Assembly: GCA_038961845.1 (NCBI GenBank)
Contig: CP152408.1
Coordinates: forward strand, 4,092,001-4,156,000
DNA from: Xylophilus sp. GW821-FHT01B05
Lineage (GTDB): Bacteria > Pseudomonadota > Gammaproteobacteria > Burkholderiales > Burkholderiaceae_C
Direction: 5' to 3'
Length of the DNA stretch: 64,000 nt
Shown here: positions 28,499 through 37,251 of the stretch, piece after piece
How the letters are laid out: the number at the start of each line of letters is the position of its first letter
Position numbering within the stretch: the stretch's first letter is position 1
The notes under the pieces: model-generated
Database searches by the model: none
The model's input: only the letters and a program-made list of their open reading frames with translations
What the model was told of the DNA's origin: nothing
Translations under genes and position numbers: made by a program

Positions 28499-29575
28499 TC
28501 AACCCGCGAGCGCCGGGTAGTCCGTGTAGCCCTTGGCGCCGGGCGTGTAGAACGTGTCCGGGGCAGGCGCGCTCAAGGGTGCGTCCTGGCGCATGCGCTC
28601 GACCAGGTCAGGGTTGGCGATGAAAGGCCTGCCCATGGCTGCCAGGTCTGCGCGGCCTTCGCTCAGCGCCTGTTGGGCGCTGGCTTTATCGAGTCCGCCG
28701 GCGAGGATGAAGGGGCCATCGAACGCCGCCTTCAAATCGGCCTTCAGCTTTGCCGGAACAGGCGGGGCGCCCATGGCCGAATGGTCCAGGACGTGCACGT
28801 ACATAAGGCCGAGCGCGGAGAGTTGCTTGACAAGCGCCAGGTACTGTTCGTCAACACCTTCGAATGCGCTGGTGCTATTGACCACGCCGTGCGGCGACAG
28901 GCGGATGCCGACGCGCTCAGCGCCGATCTCTTTCACTGCAGCACGGGCGACCTCAAGCACCAGCCGGTTGCGCCCTTCGGCCGTGCCGCCGTAGCCATCG
29001 GTGCGGCGATTGACGTTGGCGTTCAGGAACTGCTCGAGCAGGTAACCGTTGGCCGCGTGCAATTCAATGCCGTCGAAGCCTGCCTCGATGGCAAGGCGCG
29101 CAGCCGTTGCGTACTCGGCGATCACGGCCTGGATGTCGGCCTCGGCCATGGCGCGCGGCGGCGTGTGCGGCTGGCTGCCTTGCGTATCGGTCCACATCTC
29201 GCCAGGGCAGACCTCGGGTGAAGGCCCAAGCACCTCGGCGCCGGCCGGCAGGTTGGCCTGCTGGGACACGCGGCCGGTATGCATCAACTGCACGACGATC
29301 TTGCCGCCCTTGGCATGGACTGCGTCGGTCACCAGCTTCCAGCCTTGCACCTGGGCGTCATTGAAGAGGCCGGGGATCCGGGCGTAGCCCAAGCCGTTGG
29401 GGGACGGTGAGGTTCCTTCCGTGATGATGAGCCCGGCGCTCGCGCGCTGGGCGTAGTAGGTGGCCATCAGGCTATTGGCGGTGTTGTTGTCGCTCGCGCG
29501 GCTGCGCGTGAGCGGCGACATCACGGCGCGATTGCTGAGCGTGGTGGCACGCAGGGAGAAGGCGTCGAAAAGCAT
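28499..29575 (-). CDS. Old yellow enzyme family alkene reductase
   Basis: A 358-residue FMN-dependent ene-reductase of the NemA/OYE type, reducing C=C bonds activated by carbonyl or nitro groups, with NAD(P)H. It shows NRAVMSPLTRSRA, YYAQRASAGLIITEGT, HTGRVSQ, the substrate-binding pair in ELHAANGYLLEQFL (His and Asn), GGTAEGRNR and the phosphate-binding FILAGGLD. Start ATG at 29575 follows CCAGGAC. It is 54 bp downstream of the SDR gene on the same strand and probably in one transcript with it under the divergent MarR protein. A second OYE is at 47310. Confidence 0.94.
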   Translation of the reverse strand: MLFDAFSLRATTLSNRAVMSPLTRSRASDNNTANSLMATYYAQRASAGLIITEGTSPSPNGLGYARIPGLFNDAQVQGWKLVTDAVHAKGGKIVVQLMHTGRVSQQANLPAGAEVLGPSPEVCPGEMWTDTQGSQPHTPPRAMAEADIQAVIAEYATAARLAIEAGFDGIELHAANGYLLEQFLNANVNRRTDGYGGTAEGRNRLVLEVARAAVKEIGAERVGIRLSPHGVVNSTSAFEGVDEQYLALVKQLSALGLMYVHVLDHSAMGAPPVPAKLKADLKAAFDGPFILAGGLDKASAQQALSEGRADLAAMGRPFIANPDLVERMRQDAPLSAPAPDTFYTPGAKGYTDYPALAG

Positions 29576-29629
29576 GGAGTTGTCCTGGCGGAATTGGAAA
29601 GAAGAAAAAGAGAGCCGGGGCCGGAGGGC

Positions 29630-30430
29630 TCAGCCGACCAGGTAGCGAGGCGCCGGCGCTCCGGCCTGGGAGCCCGCGAATAGTCCGGAGCGCGCGGCCT
29701 CGTACTTCTCCCACAGACTGGCATCGGCGACTGACGGCCAGGTGATCGTCTCGCCCTGGTCCAGGCCCGCGAGCGCTGCATCGACCATGTGCTCGGTCGT
29801 CATCAAGGCGTCCTGGTTGAGGGCCGCCAGCGGGACACCCGACAGGTCCCAGATCTCGGTGGCGGTCGATGCCGGCAAGACCAGTTGCACCTTCACGCCG
29901 GTGCCGGCCAACTCTTCCTGCAGGCCCCGGCTGTATTGCAGCACGAAGGCCTTGGTGCCGCTGTAGATGGCGCTGATGGGCAGCGAGTGGACGGCCAGCA
30001 CGGACGCGATGTTGACGATCACCCCCTCGTTTCTTGCAATGAAGGCAGGCAGCACCGCTTGCGTCAGGCGCGTCAGTGCGGTGATGTTGAGGGCGATCTG
30101 GGAGCCCACGTCGTTTGCAGGCATCTGGGCAGCCGGCGCCAGGCGCGCAAGGCCGGCGTTGTTCACCAGGACACGCAGGTCGCCATTGGTCGACAACACT
30201 GCCTCGACCCGCGCCAGGTCTTGGGCGTTGGTCAGGTCGGCCACGATAGCTTCGGCTTTGATGCCGTGCGCCTTCGAGACTGCTGCGGCGAGGGCTTCCA
30301 GGCGGTCGGCGCGTCGGGCGACAAGAATGAGGTCGTAGCCACGCGCGGCGAGGCGATCCGCATAGACGGCGCCAATGCCGGAGGAAGCCCCGGTGACAAG
30401 AGCGACTTTCCTGGAGCTGGGATTGGTCAT
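29630..30430 (-). CDS. Short-chain dehydrogenase/reductase
   Basis: A 266-residue classical SDR. Cofactor motif TGASSGIG, structural NNAG, and catalytic Ser/Tyr/Lys in SVLAVHSLPISAIYSGTK (YxxxK). VARRADR after beta-2 suggests NADPH preference. The substrate is unknown. The gene is first in the leftward unit SDR-OYE, divergent from marR, with the tandem operators at 30450 directly in front of it. Confidence 0.92.
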   Translation of the reverse strand: MTNPSSRKVALVTGASSGIGAVYADRLAARGYDLILVARRADRLEALAAAVSKAHGIKAEAIVADLTNAQDLARVEAVLSTNGDLRVLVNNAGLARLAPAAQMPANDVGSQIALNITALTRLTQAVLPAFIARNEGVIVNIASVLAVHSLPISAIYSGTKAFVLQYSRGLQEELAGTGVKVQLVLPASTATEIWDLSGVPLAALNQDALMTTEHMVDAALAGLDQGETITWPSVADASLWEKYEAARSGLFAGSQAGAPAPRYLVG

Positions 30431-30449
30431 TGATGGTTTTCCAATAAAA

Positions 30450-30482
30450 TTGAGGGCTCAACCAAAAAGGTTGAGGGCTCAA
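30450..30482. promoter_or_regulatory. Two tandem TTGAGGGCTCAA operators, MarR-type
   Basis: The palindrome TTGAGGGCTCAA occurs at 30450-30461 and 30471-30482, exactly 21 bp (two helical turns) apart, and the bases between (CCAAAAAGG) let the inner halves also form CTCAACC...GGTTGAG. They lie in the 110-bp gap between the SDR (leftward) and marR (rightward) genes, close to the SDR start, and are the likely binding sites of that MarR protein. Confidence 0.65.
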
Positions 30483-30540
30483 ATGTAAGATTGGTCAGCC
30501 ACCTCTTGCTGATAGTGCAGCACTCAACCATTTTTAAAAC

Positions 30541-31071
30541 ATGGGAATCACCACAGCACCCGTTGCAGCCCAAAACAGCCCGGATAAGCCGGCCGCAGAT
30601 GAGCCGGACATCCTGGGTGGGCGTGTCTGCACCAACACTGCGCTGCGCCTCGCGGCCCGCAGGCTTGGCCAGTTGTACGACGAAGCGCTGGCGCCGTTGG
30701 AGCTCAAAGCGACGCAGCTCGCGCTGATGGCGGAAATAGACAAGCTCACGGGTGCCGATCAGCAAGGCCCGACGCTGCAGGAGCTGGCGGCCCGGCTTGC
30801 GATCCAGCTGTCGGCGCTTACCCATGCGCTCAGGCCGCTGGTGCGCGATGGGTTCGTCGAGTTGCGCCCGGACGCGAAAGACCGGCGGACCAAGCACAGT
30901 GTGCTCACTCCGCTTGGCAAGACTCGGCTCTCAGACGCAACGGTGCGCTGGATCGCAACCAACGACCGGGTGGAAGCCGTTCTGGGCCCGGCCTCGGCTG
31001 CGAACTTGAGGGCCTTGGCCGATCAGGTGGCGTCCGACGCGTTTCTGGCCGCATACAAATCGGCGAGTTGA
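30541..31071 (+). CDS. MarR family transcriptional regulator
   Basis: A 176-residue winged-helix regulator. The DNA-binding core reads TLQELAARLAIQLSALTHALRPLVRDGFVELRPDAKDRR, with the wing DAKDRRTKHSVLT typical of MarR. Helices at both ends form the dimer interface. One Cys near the start (GGRVCTN) could allow redox sensing, as in OhrR/DUF24-like regulators, but that is inference. There is no Shine-Dalgarno sequence before ATG 30541. It is divergent from the SDR/OYE pair, which it probably represses. Confidence 0.9.
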   Translation: MGITTAPVAAQNSPDKPAADEPDILGGRVCTNTALRLAARRLGQLYDEALAPLELKATQLALMAEIDKLTGADQQGPTLQELAARLAIQLSALTHALRPLVRDGFVELRPDAKDRRTKHSVLTPLGKTRLSDATVRWIATNDRVEAVLGPASAANLRALADQVASDAFLAAYKSAS

Positions 31072-31145
31072 CGCGCGCGGCGCCCTGCTCAGCCTCCTGT
31101 TGGGTCCCGGCTGGGAGATGCGCGTAGGGATGCCACGCGCCCCAT

Positions 31146-31496
31146 TCACTCGGGCATGTCGTGGCGGATCGACTCGCGGTCGCGGTGGTCGCCGCGCCGG
31201 TCCAGCGCGCTCTCCAGCGAATGCTTGAGCTTGCGCGCCGCACCGCGAAAGGCCTCGTCCACGCCCGTCGCGTGGTGGCTGACCGTCACGGCCTGGTGGC
31301 GTGTCAGGCGCGCCTCCATCACGCAGCGTGTGTCTTCGGTGCCGGACTTGCCATGGTGCTCGTCGCTCAGGTGCACCTCGATGCGGGTGACGTCCTCGCG
31401 GAAGCGGGCCAGCCCCTGGTTCAGTTCGTCGGAGGCCCAGCGCTCGGTGGCCTCGCGTGCTTCTATGCCGCTGTGGGTGTGGACTTGTACTTGCAT
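31146..31496 (-). CDS. HPF/RaiA family ribosome-associated protein
   Basis: A 116-residue protein with the beta-alpha-beta layout of the ribosome hibernation factor family (MQVQVHTHSGIEAREATERW, then VTRIEVHLSDEHHGKSG, then RLTRHQAVTVSHHATGVDEAF, then ARKLKHSLESALDRR). Family members bind the 30S subunit during stress. It is a divergent member with a short acidic/Arg-rich tail and no long C-terminal domain. ATG at 31496 follows AAAGGAA. Confidence 0.82.
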   Translation of the reverse strand: MQVQVHTHSGIEAREATERWASDELNQGLARFREDVTRIEVHLSDEHHGKSGTEDTRCVMEARLTRHQAVTVSHHATGVDEAFRGAARKLKHSLESALDRRGDHRDRESIRHDMPE

Positions 31497-31649
31497 GGTG
31501 TCCGTTCCTTTTGATGTGGCCGGTCAGAAAAACACGGCTCCAGTGTGCGCGCTGGCCGCGATGGCGCCAAGTGTTGCCCCTTGGTTACGCGGTTTGCGCA
31601 CAAGGCATGCGGGCCACGCTGGAAGCGCTGCTGGAGCGGCAACGCATAA

Positions 31650-31704
31650 CTATCAAATAGATAGCTAATAGCCCAGGCAGGGTCTGGGCTAGAGGCACTT
31701 TTCC
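31650..31704. repeat. ATAGCT/CCCAGGC/GGCACTTTTC dispersed repeat (copy C)
   Basis: Holds ATAGATAGCTAATAGCCCAG, then GGTCTGGGCTAGAGGCACTT. AGCCCAG pairs with CTGGGCT around GCAGGGT, giving a small hairpin. Same family as 21984 and 58556. It lies between the HPF and MscS genes, 17 bp from the stop of the latter. Confidence 0.75.
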
Positions 31705-31720
31705 TTCAGATTTTCCCCGC

Positions 31721-34138
31721 TCACCCCGCCGATGGCGCAGGCGCCGCCACCTCCCGCAGCACCATCTGCGGCTTGCTGGACGACATGGGCAGCCCGGCCT
31801 CGCGCAGCCCGCGCAGGATCTCGTACAGCAGCGCGCTCTTCACGCCGTAGCTCTGCCGTGGCGAGCTGACCGAGCCGGTGGCGTTGAACACCAGCATGCC
31901 GCCTTCGATACCGTCCAGGAACACGCTGGGGCCGGGGTTGTCCAGCACGCCTTCGTGGGCGTTGAAGGCGTTCAGCACGATCTCGCGCACTCGCTCCACG
32001 TCGGTGTCCAGCGGCATCGGGAACTTGATCGTGACCTGGCCCAGCGGGCTGCCCAGGGTCACGTTGCGTACTGTCTTGGTAATGAATTCGGAGTTAGGCA
32101 CGATCACGGTGGAGCGGTCGCCCATCTGGATCTCGGTGGCGCGCACGTTGATGCGGCGGATGTCGCCCTCGACCCCGCCCAGCGACACCCAGTCGCCGAC
32201 CTTCACCGGCCGCTCGGCCAGCAGGATCAGGCCCGAGACAAAGTTGGACACCACCGCCTGCAGGCCAAAGCCAATGCCGACCGACAGCGCGCTGGCCACC
32301 CAGGCAATGCGCTCCAAGCCCAGCCCGATGGCCGACAGCGCCAGCGCAAACGCGCCAATGCTGCCGACATAGCCCAGCAGCGTGGTGGCTGAATCGCGCA
32401 TGGCCGGGTCCAGGCCGGTGGTGGGCAGGAAGCGGTCGCGCAGCCAGCGCTGCAGCAGCCGCACCACCACCACGCCAATGACGAACACTGCCAGCGCCTG
32501 CAGCACGGTGCCGGGCTGCAGGTGCACCTCGCCAATGGCGATGCCGTCGCGCAGTTGCACGGCGCGCTGCGCCAGGTCCAACGGCCCTTGGCCAAAGGGC
32601 GCCAGCACCAACACCAAGGCCACCAACAGCACCGCCAGCCGCCCCAGCGCCGACAGCAGCACCGCGCCCTGGGCGCGCATGCGCGTGGCGGTGTCCTCGC
32701 CGCCCAGGTCGGCGGTGCCGCGCGGGCTGCCGAGCCAGGCCACGAACACGTCGTCGATCAGCGCATTGATCAGGTAGACCGAGGCCACCACGGTGGCAAT
32801 CCAGGCGATCTGCTTGACCACAAAGCTGCCAATGGCCACGTAGCCCACCAGCAGGCAGGCCAGGCTCAGCCCCAGCACCACCCAGACCAGCGTGGCGCCC
32901 AGCGTGGCCCAGGGCACGCTGCCGGGCGCCACGGCGGCGGGCACTGCGGGCGTGGGCTGGGCCGCGATCAGCTCGGCGCGGTGCCGCTGCTCTGCGCGGC
33001 GCATGCCATGGGCCAGCAAAAAGCCCATCAGCAGCGCCGACATGCATTCAAAAGCCACCGCCGTGGCCAGGCCGGTATTGAGCAGCACGGTGAGCTGCTC
33101 CATCACCCAGCCCGCCACCAAAACGATGGCCAGCAGCGGCGGATACGGCGCCAGCACGCTCGCCACGCCATCAGACAGGGGCGGCAGGCGCCACGAGGGC
33201 CGCCGCGTGGACAGCAGCGCATCACCCAGGCCCGCCACATAGGCGCCAAAGCACACCAGGCCGACACCACCCAGCAGGAACTGGTCCAGCGCCTCCGACA
33301 GCTTGCCCTCCCAGGTAAAGCCGGCGCGCAGCAGCAGCGCCGCCGCGGTCGGCGCGGCCACGTTCAGCAGCGTCAGCACCAGGGCCATCAGCGAGCGCCG
33401 CAAGCGGCCGGCGGGCACGCGCGCGGCCGTGAAGCGCAGCAGCAGGTGCACCACCCAGAAGCGCAGCGCGATCACCGCCACCACCCCCGCCAGCAGCACG
33501 GCCCAGACACCCGGCGCGGTGGCGCGTGCGGCATCGGCCAGCGCCTGCTCCAACTGCTGCAGCCGCCCCAGGTCGCGCGGCCGGTTGGCGCGCAGCTCAC
33601 GCCAGAACGGCGGCGCCAGGATGGAGGCGGTGCGCTCGCCGATCTGCGCGGTGAACTGCGCACGCCGCCGCTCGGCCAACTGGTCTGCGGCCTGTGCCCC
33701 TTCCACCGACAGCAGGCGCGCGAGCTTGAGTTGCGCATCCAGCTGCTGCTGGTCCTTTGCCATGCTGGCGCGCTGGTCGGCGATGTCGGCGGCCTCCACC
33801 ACGCCCTTGGCCGTAGGTGCCGGCCCGAGTTCGGTCAGGCGCGCCTGCACCTTGGCCAGGGCCGGCGCCAGGTCGGCGGCCACCTGCTCGGCCTGCGCCT
33901 GCACCTGCAGGGCATTGGTGCGCAGCTCTACCAGGGCATCGTCGGTGGTGTCGCCATCCAGCTGCTTCTGGATGTCGGCCAAGGTCTGGCGGGCGCTGGT
34001 CAGCACGTCGTCGGCGGAGGCTGCGGTGGCGCTCGCATCGGCCCAGGCGGGAGCCTCCCCGGCTAGCGCCAGGCACAGTGCCAGCAGGCATGCGCGCGCC
34101 AGCGGCAAAGATGAGAAAAGGCGCATCAAAACGGGCAT
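31721..34138 (-). CDS. Large mechanosensitive channel, MscS family with DUF3772 domain
   Basis: An 805-residue inner-membrane channel. A signal peptide (LARACLLALCLALAGEAPAWA), a periplasmic coiled-coil region rich in Gln/Ala (residues ~30-170, DUF3772-type), about ten transmembrane helices, then the MscS pore and vestibule: SVGIGFGLQAVVSNFVSGLI, LLAERPVKVGDWVSLGG, VIVPNSEFITKTVRN. These channels open on membrane tension during hypo-osmotic shock. The ATG at 34138 follows AAGGATC; a second ATG is four codons later. It stands alone, divergent from the AI-2E-type gene. Confidence 0.92.
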   Translation of the reverse strand: MPVLMRLFSSLPLARACLLALCLALAGEAPAWADASATAASADDVLTSARQTLADIQKQLDGDTTDDALVELRTNALQVQAQAEQVAADLAPALAKVQARLTELGPAPTAKGVVEAADIADQRASMAKDQQQLDAQLKLARLLSVEGAQAADQLAERRRAQFTAQIGERTASILAPPFWRELRANRPRDLGRLQQLEQALADAARATAPGVWAVLLAGVVAVIALRFWVVHLLLRFTAARVPAGRLRRSLMALVLTLLNVAAPTAAALLLRAGFTWEGKLSEALDQFLLGGVGLVCFGAYVAGLGDALLSTRRPSWRLPPLSDGVASVLAPYPPLLAIVLVAGWVMEQLTVLLNTGLATAVAFECMSALLMGFLLAHGMRRAEQRHRAELIAAQPTPAVPAAVAPGSVPWATLGATLVWVVLGLSLACLLVGYVAIGSFVVKQIAWIATVVASVYLINALIDDVFVAWLGSPRGTADLGGEDTATRMRAQGAVLLSALGRLAVLLVALVLVLAPFGQGPLDLAQRAVQLRDGIAIGEVHLQPGTVLQALAVFVIGVVVVRLLQRWLRDRFLPTTGLDPAMRDSATTLLGYVGSIGAFALALSAIGLGLERIAWVASALSVGIGFGLQAVVSNFVSGLILLAERPVKVGDWVSLGGVEGDIRRINVRATEIQMGDRSTVIVPNSEFITKTVRNVTLGSPLGQVTIKFPMPLDTDVERVREIVLNAFNAHEGVLDNPGPSVFLDGIEGGMLVFNATGSVSSPRQSYGVKSALLYEILRGLREAGLPMSSSKPQMVLREVAAPAPSAG

Positions 34139-34298
34139 CCGGCAGATCCTTCGGGGGAGACGAGCGTGGCGGGCAAAAGGGCGCACCATTGTCTGGTGCC
34201 GGGCGCGGGCGCCGTCACAATTCGTTCGGCGGCGCGATGGCACGCAACGATGCAGGTAGCATGCCGCTTTCCCCGCTCGGCCTTCGGCCCCCCTGCCC

Positions 34299-35414
34299 AT
34301 GACCTCTCCGCGGCTTGAACAAAAGACTTTTATCCTGCTGCTGATAGGCATCACGGTGGCTTTCGGCTGGATCCTGTGGCCGTTCTACGGCGCGGTGTTC
34401 TGGGCTGCCATCCTGGCGCTGATGTTTGCGCCGCTGCGCCGGCGCATCCTGGCCCGCATGCCGCAGCGGCCCAACCTGGCGACCTTTGCCACGCTGGCGA
34501 TCTGCCTGGTGATCGTGATCATCCCGGTGGCGCTGATCACCGTGTCGCTGGTGCAAGAGATCGCCAACGTGGTGCAGCGCATGCAGTCGGGCGAGCTCAA
34601 CTTTGGCCGCTATGCGCAGCAGGTGCTGGGCTCCCTGCCGCAGTGGCTGACCGATCTGCTGGCGCGCTTTGGCATATCCGACCTGGGCGGCCTGCAGGAG
34701 AAGCTCACCTCCAACCTCACCTCAGGCAGCCAGGCCATTGCCAGCAAGGCGCTGAACATCGGGCAGAACACCTTCGACTTCATCGTCAACTTCTTCGTGA
34801 TGCTGTATTTGCTGTACTTCCTGCTGCGCGACGGCACCGCGCTGTCGCTGCGCATCAAGGAAGCGATCCCGCTGGACGCAGAGCACAAGCAGCAGTTGCT
34901 GGAGAAATTTGCCACCGTGATCCGCGCCGTGGTCAAGGGCAACATCGTGGTGGCCCTGGTGCAGGGCGCGCTGGGCGGCGCGGCGCTGTGGTTCCTGGGC
35001 ATACACGGCGCCATGCTGTGGGCGGTGCTGATGGCCTTTTTGTCGCTGCTGCCCGCCGTGGGTGCGAGCCTGGTCTGGGGCCCGGTGGCCATCTACTTCC
35101 TGGCCACCGGCGCCATTGCCAAGGGCGTGGGCCTGGTGGTCTGGGGCGTGGTGGTGATCGGGCTGGTGGACAACGCGCTGCGCCCATTGCTGGTGGGCAA
35201 GGACACCAAGATGCCCGACTACGTGGTGCTGATCTCCACCCTGGGTGGCATGGCGCTGTTTGGGCTGAACGGCTTTGTCATCGGCCCGGTGATTGCGGCC
35301 ATGTTCATTGCGGTGTGGGATCTGTTTTCTTCCTCGCGCGAAGCACCGGCGGTGGCACCCGCCAAGGCCGCCAGTGCGATCCCGCCCAAATTGCCCAAGC
35401 CACCGGCAGGCTGA
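34299..35414 (+). CDS. AI-2E/PerM family permease
   Basis: A 371-residue membrane protein of the AI-2 exporter-like (TqsA/YdiK/PerM) family, with about eight helices. Characteristic segments are FYGAVFWAAILALMFAPLRR, FFVMLYLLYFLLRDG, LLPAVGASLVWGPVAIYFL and DNALRPLLVGKDTKMPDYVVLISTLGG near the C-terminus. Members export small molecules or ions (autoinducer-2, or Na+/H+ exchange in others); the substrate here is open. The C-terminal ~30 residues are Pro/Ala/Lys-rich. A hypothetical secreted protein follows after 52 bp. Confidence 0.92.
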   Translation: MTSPRLEQKTFILLLIGITVAFGWILWPFYGAVFWAAILALMFAPLRRRILARMPQRPNLATFATLAICLVIVIIPVALITVSLVQEIANVVQRMQSGELNFGRYAQQVLGSLPQWLTDLLARFGISDLGGLQEKLTSNLTSGSQAIASKALNIGQNTFDFIVNFFVMLYLLYFLLRDGTALSLRIKEAIPLDAEHKQQLLEKFATVIRAVVKGNIVVALVQGALGGAALWFLGIHGAMLWAVLMAFLSLLPAVGASLVWGPVAIYFLATGAIAKGVGLVVWGVVVIGLVDNALRPLLVGKDTKMPDYVVLISTLGGMALFGLNGFVIGPVIAAMFIAVWDLFSSSREAPAVAPAKAASAIPPKLPKPPAG

Positions 35415-35466
35415 CAACACTTACATCTGCTGCCCCCGCGCCAGCGGCCCTGGCCCAAGATGGGCC

Positions 35467-36375
35467 ATGCCCCGGCGCCCTGCCCTCCACTTTCTTCGCA
35501 TATTGGCCCACGGCTGTGCCGCCGGGGCCTTGGGCCTGGCCGGGCTGCTGGCACATGCAGCCGGCCCGGGCGCCGCCGCCCTGCAGGCGCGCTACGCGGA
35601 GCTGGGCCCGGCCTTGCAGCGCAGCCCCTTTGGCCGTCCGCTGCTGCTGGACTCGACCGAGGCCGCAGGCCAACTCAGCGGCCGTGTCCAGGCCGTGGTG
35701 GACCACCCCTTCGACACCGTGAGCGCAGCGCTGCAAGCACCGCAGAGCTGGTGCGAGGTGCTGATGCTGCACCTCAACGTCAAGCAGTGCCAAGTGCGCC
35801 AGGGCAGCGCCGGCCCGGTGCTGGCGGTGTACCTCGGCCGCAAGCACGGCCAGCCGCTGGTGCAGGCGCAGCGGGTGGAGTTGGCCTTTGCGTCGCCCAC
35901 GGCCAGCGCCGACTACCTGGACCTGCGCCTGCGCGCCGAGCGCGGGCCCCTGGCCACCTCGGACTACCGCATCAGCCTGCAGGCCGTGCCGCTGCCGGGC
36001 GGCAAGACCTTCCTGGCGATGGACTATTCCTACGCCTACGGCATCGCGGCGCAACTGGCCATGAAGGGCTACCTGGCCACCGTAGGCAGCGGCAAGCGCG
36101 GCTTCACCACCACCGGCAGCGCGGCCGATGGCAAGCCGGCCTACATCGGCGGCGTGCGCGCCGTGGTCGAGCGCAACACCATGCGCTACTACCTGGCCAT
36201 CGACGCCTACCTCGACTCCCTGGCCGGCAGCAGCCTGGCGCAGCAGCGCGAGCAGCGCCTGGCCGCCTGGTTTGACGCCACCGAACGCTACGCGCAGCAA
36301 CTGCACGAGATCGATCGCGACGAATACTTGGTGATGAAGCGCGACGAGTTCCGGCAGTTGCCGGCCGGGCGCTAA
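35467..36375 (+). CDS. Secreted protein of unknown function
   Basis: I do not recognise the family. It has 302 residues with a signal peptide (LRILAHGCAAGALGLAGLLA then HAA). The mature part has a Cys pair (WCEVLMLHLNVKQC), a beta-rich central region (YLDLRLRAERGPLATSDYRI, KTFLAMDYSYAYG) and a helical C-terminal part (TERYAQQLHEIDRDEYLVMK). Reading order suggests an alpha/beta sandwich, possibly helix-grip-like, but that is a guess. It may be co-transcribed with the AI-2E-type gene; ATG at 35467 has no strong ribosome binding site. It ends just before a repeat element. Confidence 0.75.
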   Translation: MPRRPALHFLRILAHGCAAGALGLAGLLAHAAGPGAAALQARYAELGPALQRSPFGRPLLLDSTEAAGQLSGRVQAVVDHPFDTVSAALQAPQSWCEVLMLHLNVKQCQVRQGSAGPVLAVYLGRKHGQPLVQAQRVELAFASPTASADYLDLRLRAERGPLATSDYRISLQAVPLPGGKTFLAMDYSYAYGIAAQLAMKGYLATVGSGKRGFTTTGSAADGKPAYIGGVRAVVERNTMRYYLAIDAYLDSLAGSSLAQQREQRLAAWFDATERYAQQLHEIDRDEYLVMKRDEFRQLPAGR

Positions 36376-36385
36376 GAACCATCCC

Positions 36386-36836
36386 TTTCAGGGTCTTGCG
36401 ATCTGCTCGGCTCCATCAACGGTGTGGGACAGCCGAACAGCCAGCCCCCCCCCAACCCGCCCCCAGCGGGGGCGGGAGTAATACAAAGGCCGAGCGCAGC
36501 GATGGCCCGTGCGGCTATCCCGGGTCCCCTCGGGATGCGCCGAGGAGCGCAGCGGCAGGCGGATCAGGGATCGCCCTTGTTTGAGCCGAAGGCGAGTTTG
36601 GGCGATACCCCGCCTGACGCGAGTACCACAGGTTGCCCCGGAGCGCCAGCGCAGGGGACGCAGCACGTGGGGTCGCCTTTTGGTCTCCGCATAACTTCGC
36701 TTTGCAAAGTGAGCGGAGCCCCGCTTCGCGACCTTTGGTGACTTTCTTTCGGCGACGCGAAAGAAAGTTACTCGCCCGCCGCGGCGAACTCCCGGCTCCC
36801 GCCGCCTGCAAGGCACAGCGCAGTACAGATCGCAAA
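36386..36836. repeat. ~450-bp dispersed repeat element (family copy 2, inverted relative to copy 3)
   Basis: Starts CATCCCTTTCAGGGTCTTGC, then TGTGGGACAGCCGAACAGCC, CCCGCCCCCAGCGGGGGCGG and AAGGCCGAGCGCAGCGATGG, ends with the ACTTTCTTTC...GAAAGAAAGT hairpin and CCCGGCTCCCGCCGCCTGCA. Read on the other strand it aligns with 40741-41165 along nearly its whole length. It fills the gap between two hypothetical genes; the open frames inside it are not genes. Confidence 0.88.
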
Positions 36837-36842
36837 CACGTT

Positions 36843-37208
36843 TTAACGCTCGCCCGGGAGCGCCGGCGCCTGTGGAATGACAGAGTTCTCTCGCGGGAAA
36901 TCGGGACCAATGCACGCGAAGAAGACTTCATACGTGCCTACCGCTTTTTCGCTGGGGCGATAGGGTTCCCGGGTGTCTACCGCGCGCGTGCTGGCCACCA
37001 GAAGGCCCCGCATCTCGCACCACCTGGCAGCGCGCATGAACACCGCGTTCTTTGCATGCTCCAGCCCGCCGCTAGCGGGCCAGTACGGGGTTGCAGTCCA
37101 GAACCTGTTCTTGCCAAGCGCCACCACCTGGTCTTCGTCCGCCGTTGCCAAAGCCGCCGCGGGCGCGAGGGCAAGCAGGAGGCTCAGCAGTGAAGTAGTG
37201 CTGCGCAT
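36843..37208 (-). CDS. Small secreted protein of unknown function
   Basis: 121 residues, not recognised. A signal peptide (MRSTTSLLSLLLALAPAAAL, cleavage after ALA or TA) and a short mature domain with two Cys (RWCEMRG and FFACIG), which may form a disulfide in the periplasm. The stop lies 7 bp from the repeat element at 36386-36836. The coding case rests on the signal peptide and balanced composition, so confidence is moderate. Confidence 0.6.
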   Translation of the reverse strand: MRSTTSLLSLLLALAPAAALATADEDQVVALGKNRFWTATPYWPASGGLEHAKNAVFMRAARWCEMRGLLVASTRAVDTREPYRPSEKAVGTYEVFFACIGPDFPRENSVIPQAPALPGER

Positions 37209-37251
37209 GGTGAGCAGGGACCTTCGTAGCGATGCCTGATCGGCAACGGCC

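Noticed and set aside
36388..36931. Proteins encoded in the repeat at 36.4 kb
   Set aside because: Same repeat family; the translations match repeat translations elsewhere and not any protein family I know.
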